Below, piece after piece: positions 60,846 to 64,000 of a stretch of 64,000 nucleotides of DNA. The stretch is taken from positions 62,001-126,000 of the forward strand of contig CAZQOQ010000037.1 of assembly GCA_964595205.1 (NCBI GenBank). Reading direction: 5' to 3'. A program made the translations under genes and the position numbers. Below the pieces are notes generated by a model. It worked only from the letters and a program-made list of their open reading frames with translations. It had not been told where the DNA came from and did not search any database. Positions within the stretch are counted from its first letter, which is position 1. Every line of letters starts with the position of its first letter. The DNA comes from JADKIH01 sp964595205. GTDB lineage: Bacteria > Bacteroidota > Bacteroidia > AKYH767-A > 2013-40CM-41-45.

Positions 60846-60975
60846 ATTGAAGATTGAAGAATGAAAATTGAAGAATAATTGGGTATTGGTTATTAGTTAA
60901 TATCCCGAATTCAACCTAATAGCCAATATCTAATATCAATTTATCATTCAATCTTCAGTCTTCAATTTTCAATAA
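60846..60975. repeat. ~60-bp imperfect inverted repeat after parC
   Basis: ATTGAAGATTGAAGAATGAA (starting 60847) and its continuation are mirrored by an imperfect reverse complement ending near 60975 (TCTTCAGTCTTCAATTTTCA region). The arms are themselves built from GATTGAAGA units. It probably serves as the parC terminator and belongs to the same kind of self-complementary repeat seen near trxB. Confidence 0.65.
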
Positions 60976-60985
60976 TTTTTTTCGT

Positions 60986-60993
60986 TACTTTTA
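60986..60993 (+). promoter_or_regulatory. -7 type promoter box TACTTTTA
   Basis: TACTTTTA (close to TAnnTTTG) stands 17 bases before the ATG at 61011 and just past the inverted repeat, giving a short leader. Confidence 0.3.
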
Positions 60994-61010
60994 ACCTGCT
61001 ATCAATTACC

Positions 61011-62270
61011 ATGAAGTTTCGTTTAACTTTTATTTTACTGTTATTTCTCCTCGTTCGGGTCGACGCTGCGCGCATTTTGATACCGATGGATGAGGCTCAG
61101 AAAAATCACCTGAAGGCTTATGGTGTCGCTTATTATGCCTTACAACAGTCGCTGGATGTGCAATGGCTCCTCAATTATCGTGGAGGAAGTTTTTTACTCG
61201 TCGATGTTCCTGCACTCGAAAAGGAATGTAACATCCGGGGTGTTACATTCCAGATCATTGCGGAAGGACAGGCTGCTGCTATCTTAAATGAAATCACAAA
61301 TCCGGAAGTGAACATGGACATCGTCAAGTTGGAAAAAGCTCCCAGGATTGCCGTCTATTCCCCGAAGAATAAACGCCCGTGGGATGATGCGGTCACGCTT
61401 GCTTTGACTTATGCGGAGATTCCCTACGATGTAGTCTACGACGAGGAAGTTATACAGGGTAAGCTGCCGCTCTATGACTGGCTGCACCTGCATCACGAAG
61501 ATTTTACGGGTCAGTATGGAAGATTCTGGGCCGCCTATCACAACGCACCGTGGTACCAGGAAGACGAGCGCCTCCAGGAGGCCACCGCACACAAGCTGGG
61601 TTTCAATAAAGTATCGATGATGAAACTTGCTGTTGCGCAGAAGATCCGTGACTTTACCGCAGGCGGAGGATTTCTCTTTGCCATGTGTTCCGCGACTGAC
61701 AGTTACGACATTGCACTTGCGGCAGAGGGTGTCGATATTTGCGAATCAATGTTTGATGGTGACGGTGCTGACCCGAAAATGAATTCCAAACTCGATTACA
61801 GTAAAGGATTTGCTTTTGAAAATTATAAACTCAGTACCAATCCGTACGAGTATGAATTCAGCGATATAGATAATGAACCCCCGGTAAGACGTGTAACCCG
61901 GACGGAAGATTTTTTCACGCTCTTTGAATTTTCGGCAAAGTGGGACCAGGTTCCAACGATGCTTTGCCAGAATCATGAACAGGTAATAAAAGGGTTCATG
62001 GGTCAGACCACTGCATTCCGGAAAAAATTCCTGAAGACCAATGTGCTCGTCATGGGTGAAACGAAGAGCGAAAACGAAGCCCGTTACATTCACGGAGAAT
62101 TCGGAAAAGGTACATGGACATTCTACAGTGGCCACGATCCTGAAGATTATCAGCACCAGGTGGGTGATCCTCAGACGGATCTGGCATTACATCCCAATTC
62201 TCCCGGATACAGATTAATTTTGAATAATGTCTTGTTTCCCGCAGCAAAAAAGAAAAAGCAGAAGACGTGA
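61011..62270 (+). CDS. Secreted glutamine-amidotransferase-like protein ('asparagine synthetase B')
   Basis: A 419-residue exported protein with a signal peptide (1-19, ending RVDAA). It starts its mature part ARILIPMDEAQKNHLKAYG, a pattern that databases label asparagine synthetase B in Bacteroidota. However, no N-terminal Cys nucleophile or ATP pyrophosphatase motif of AsnB is present, and the protein is secreted. RIAVYSPKNKRPWDDAVTLA, DWLHLHHEDF and GGGFLFAMCSATDSYDIALA (Cys226 at a nucleophile elbow), then SGHDPEDYQHQ, suggest a class I glutamine-amidotransferase-like or ThuA-like fold. The reaction is unknown. Confidence 0.85.
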   Translation: MKFRLTFILLLFLLVRVDAARILIPMDEAQKNHLKAYGVAYYALQQSLDVQWLLNYRGGSFLLVDVPALEKECNIRGVTFQIIAEGQAAAILNEITNPEVNMDIVKLEKAPRIAVYSPKNKRPWDDAVTLALTYAEIPYDVVYDEEVIQGKLPLYDWLHLHHEDFTGQYGRFWAAYHNAPWYQEDERLQEATAHKLGFNKVSMMKLAVAQKIRDFTAGGGFLFAMCSATDSYDIALAAEGVDICESMFDGDGADPKMNSKLDYSKGFAFENYKLSTNPYEYEFSDIDNEPPVRRVTRTEDFFTLFEFSAKWDQVPTMLCQNHEQVIKGFMGQTTAFRKKFLKTNVLVMGETKSENEARYIHGEFGKGTWTFYSGHDPEDYQHQVGDPQTDLALHPNSPGYRLILNNVLFPAAKKKKQKT

Positions 62271-62399
62271 AATTCTGTTTTGAAATTTAGTCCGGTTTGC
62301 ATTTTATCCGCCTATGATTTTGTTGATTTCATTTGTCGCCTGAAATTTTTTCACAGAAACCGGTCGTTTGAAGTAATAACTTTTTTTTAATTTAAATTT

Positions 62400-62457
62400 T
62401 TTGATTTTTGATTTTTGATTTTTGACTTCTGACCTTTAACTTTTAGCCTTTGACCTG
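62400..62457. repeat. Low-complexity GATTTTT/TTTGACC array
   Basis: Repeats of GATTTTT and TTTGACC/TTTAACT follow one another. Read on the minus strand this is the GTCAAAGG/GTCAAAA family also seen at 32139-32168. It lies just past the stop of the porin gene. Confidence 0.6.
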
Positions 62458-62462
62458 AAAAT

Positions 62463-64000
62463 TTACTGATCAAAGAATCTCCAGATCACACCAAATTTCA
62501 GGACTCTCCCGGGCATCGGGTAATGCGGGGTCAGATAATAGCTGTTCTGGAAAAGATCGTCGGCTATGTTTTCAAACTTTAAAAATATCCGCGCTGTCTT
62601 TATCTCGGAATTTATGAAAAGATCGAACCTCGGATAGCCGCCTGTCTCCGTAGTATTCTGTAGTCTGAACATGCCGATGGAAGGCATGAATTCATTGGCG
62701 TAGTAAGAACTGTTGTAACTTAACGATAATCCGAAGGCAATTAGAATTGCTTTATTGAAATAACTTCTCCTGAAATAAAGTGACTGTTCGGAGACAATAG
62801 ATGGTACGGGAATGATGCCTTTTTTATCCGATTGCTGAAAAATGATTGTGTTATCGAAATGCCAGTACCGGTAATTGAAATTTTTCACAACTTTCAACTG
62901 GTCAATTATTACAGTTTTCGAATATTGGGAAGGAGATGCTGACACATTGAGATAAACATAATCGCTCACGAGTGTTCTTGCGGCTTGTAAGAGTAAATGA
63001 TACTTTTCCAATTCATAGCTGAAGACGATTTTCGATGTTTTTATGGAGACAAAATTATTTTTCCACCGGAAGTTATTTCCATCGTACCACCGGTAATTCA
63101 GGTCGGGCGATGTTAGACCTGTATTCAAAATGGCTCCAAATTTTCCGAATGAATAACGTGGTGAATATAATTTTGCATCGAGCAAATAATTCCCGTCATC
63201 AAATCCGCTGACCACATACGAAGCGTTGGCGAAAAACTCGATCGATGATTCGTCTGATTTAAGGAAGATGTTTGCGCCTGCTGAAATGTTGTTCCATGAA
63301 CTGTCGCTCCGCTGACCGTATTCAACGTGTTGCTGCTCGGCATAGATTCCCGAGCTCCATTTCCTTAAGAAGGTGGATGCATAAAGCGTATCCGCCGGTA
63401 ACTGAAACGAGACACGGTTGGTGACTTCATCGCTGTGGATTGAGTCGTATGTAGCCGGGCCGTAGTAATAATCGGCATAAAAGTTACTGTCAGGGTCCTC
63501 ATCCTGGTATGTAAAATTCCTTCGTTCGTAATTGATGGTATGATTCAACCTGAATGCAGGGCTGCGACTGATGATATTGCCTGACGTGTCCCGGTCAATT
63601 TTTCCAAAATCATAAAACTGGCTTGCAGCAAATATATTTCTTCTGACATGCTGGGATGCATTTGAAACCTGGTAGGCAAGACCTTTAATGCCGACATTTG
63701 TAACGATCGTATTGTCGAAAATTGAATCGCTTGTTAGTCCGCCATTCACCCCGTTCTTTATTGTGTTCCAGATGGCCGAGGCAAAAATGTTATATCTCGA
63801 ATTCGGAGAGGCATACCAGGTAAACAAGGCCAGCCTGCTTCTGAATGTATTACTGAATTTCATGTAGTCCTTCACGCCCTGCCTGTCGAAGTGAAAGCCG
63901 GCATTCCATGTTTTTGTAATATTCTGGGAATGGATAAAAGCGATGCGCTGTTCTTTGAAGTTGCCGGTGTGGTATTGCAGTTCTGAAAATCGTTTATTTG
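62463..64000 (-). CDS. Putative outer-membrane porin (5' end beyond window)
   Basis: The minus-strand frame is open from 62463 to the last base, so the start lies outside; an internal GTG at 63875 is not the true start because family-like sequence (ELQYHTGNFKEQRIAFIHSQ) continues upstream of it. The visible ~512 residues are alternating amphipathic strands with aromatic ends, such as RSRLALFTWYASPNSRYNIF and the C-terminal KFGVIWRFFDQ with terminal aromatics for barrel insertion. The pattern matches the Bacteroidota 'putative porin' (Porin_10-like) family of 14 or more strands. Transport substrate unknown. Confidence 0.85.
   Translation of the reverse strand, partial: NKRFSELQYHTGNFKEQRIAFIHSQNITKTWNAGFHFDRQGVKDYMKFSNTFRSRLALFTWYASPNSRYNIFASAIWNTIKNGVNGGLTSDSIFDNTIVTNVGIKGLAYQVSNASQHVRRNIFAASQFYDFGKIDRDTSGNIISRSPAFRLNHTINYERRNFTYQDEDPDSNFYADYYYGPATYDSIHSDEVTNRVSFQLPADTLYASTFLRKWSSGIYAEQQHVEYGQRSDSSWNNISAGANIFLKSDESSIEFFANASYVVSGFDDGNYLLDAKLYSPRYSFGKFGAILNTGLTSPDLNYRWYDGNNFRWKNNFVSIKTSKIVFSYELEKYHLLLQAARTLVSDYVYLNVSASPSQYSKTVIIDQLKVVKNFNYRYWHFDNTIIFQQSDKKGIIPVPSIVSEQSLYFRRSYFNKAILIAFGLSLSYNSSYYANEFMPSIGMFRLQNTTETGGYPRFDLFINSEIKTARIFLKFENIADDLFQNSYYLTPHYPMPGRVLKFGVIWRFFDQ

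Noticed and set aside
1..64000. tRNA or rRNA genes, insertion sequences, prophage genes
   Set aside because: No T-loop/acceptor patterns, rRNA segments, transposase motifs or phage structural genes were seen on either strand.

Overview
The window looks like chromosomal DNA of a member of the Bacteroidota, probably a Chitinophagales/Sphingobacteriales-type or uncultured relative. The evidence is: Por-type (type IX secretion) C-terminal tails on secreted proteins, a TonB-dependent receptor with a carboxypeptidase-like regulatory N-domain, Bacteroidota-only families (DUF3127, Porin_10-like putative porin, the 'ABC transporter ATPase' orphan family), promoter boxes of the TAnnTTTG type, and moderate GC content. 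No rRNA, tRNA, insertion sequence, prophage or CRISPR array was found. Most of the window is ordinary chromosome.

Layout. 1-2532: four small secreted proteins of unknown function in a minus-strand operon (the last one cut by the window edge). 2841-5559: exonuclease III, an orphan conserved protein, a MORN-repeat secreted protein and an acetyltransferase. 5577-12827: envelope block with LptD (minus) diverging from an amidase, an MCE/MlaD protein and two heterodisulfide-reductase-like Fe-S proteins. 12828-13341: a non-coding stretch with nested inverted repeats and a 13-bp tandem repeat. 13342-19467: YdjM-like membrane protein, SlyD, DUF3127, a beta-propeller protein, a GlcD-like FAD oxidase and an SDR. 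19526-27068: TonB receptor with partner, lipoprotein, subtilisin-like protease with a type IX tail, and a second type IX cargo. 27069-31460: trxB between two long inverted repeats, then the selenium pair mnmH-selD and a methyltransferase-like gene. 31461-35008: LolD-type ATPase, a coiled-coil protein plus ZapA, a candidate 6S-like RNA, and RNase Y.

35021-54084 is one long plus-strand surface-polysaccharide operon with mostly overlapping genes. It holds an ABC exporter (Wzm/Wzt with a C-terminal cargo-binding domain), two methyltransferases, about eight glycosyltransferases (one fused to a TIGR04325-type domain), FdtA/FdtB for a 3-amino-3,6-dideoxyhexose, WecB for UDP-ManNAc, a second aminotransferase, an O-antigen ligase/polymerase, a secreted alpha/beta hydrolase and a polyprenyl-phosphate sugar transferase. 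No Wzx flippase is visible, so the likely route is ABC export followed by ligation.

54214-64000: a stand-alone Cas6-like protein with no array or other cas gene and with apparently substituted catalytic residues; a Kazal-domain secreted protein; AcpH-like and DUF167 proteins; topoisomerase IV (ParE, ParC); a secreted protein usually labelled asparagine synthetase B; and the 3' part of a putative porin running off the right edge.

The observations most worth a second look are the orphan degenerate Cas6, the candidate 6S RNA between zapA and rny, the SSB-like tail on the DUF3127 protein, the glycosyltransferase-TIGR04325 fusion, and the family of self-complementary intergenic repeats.
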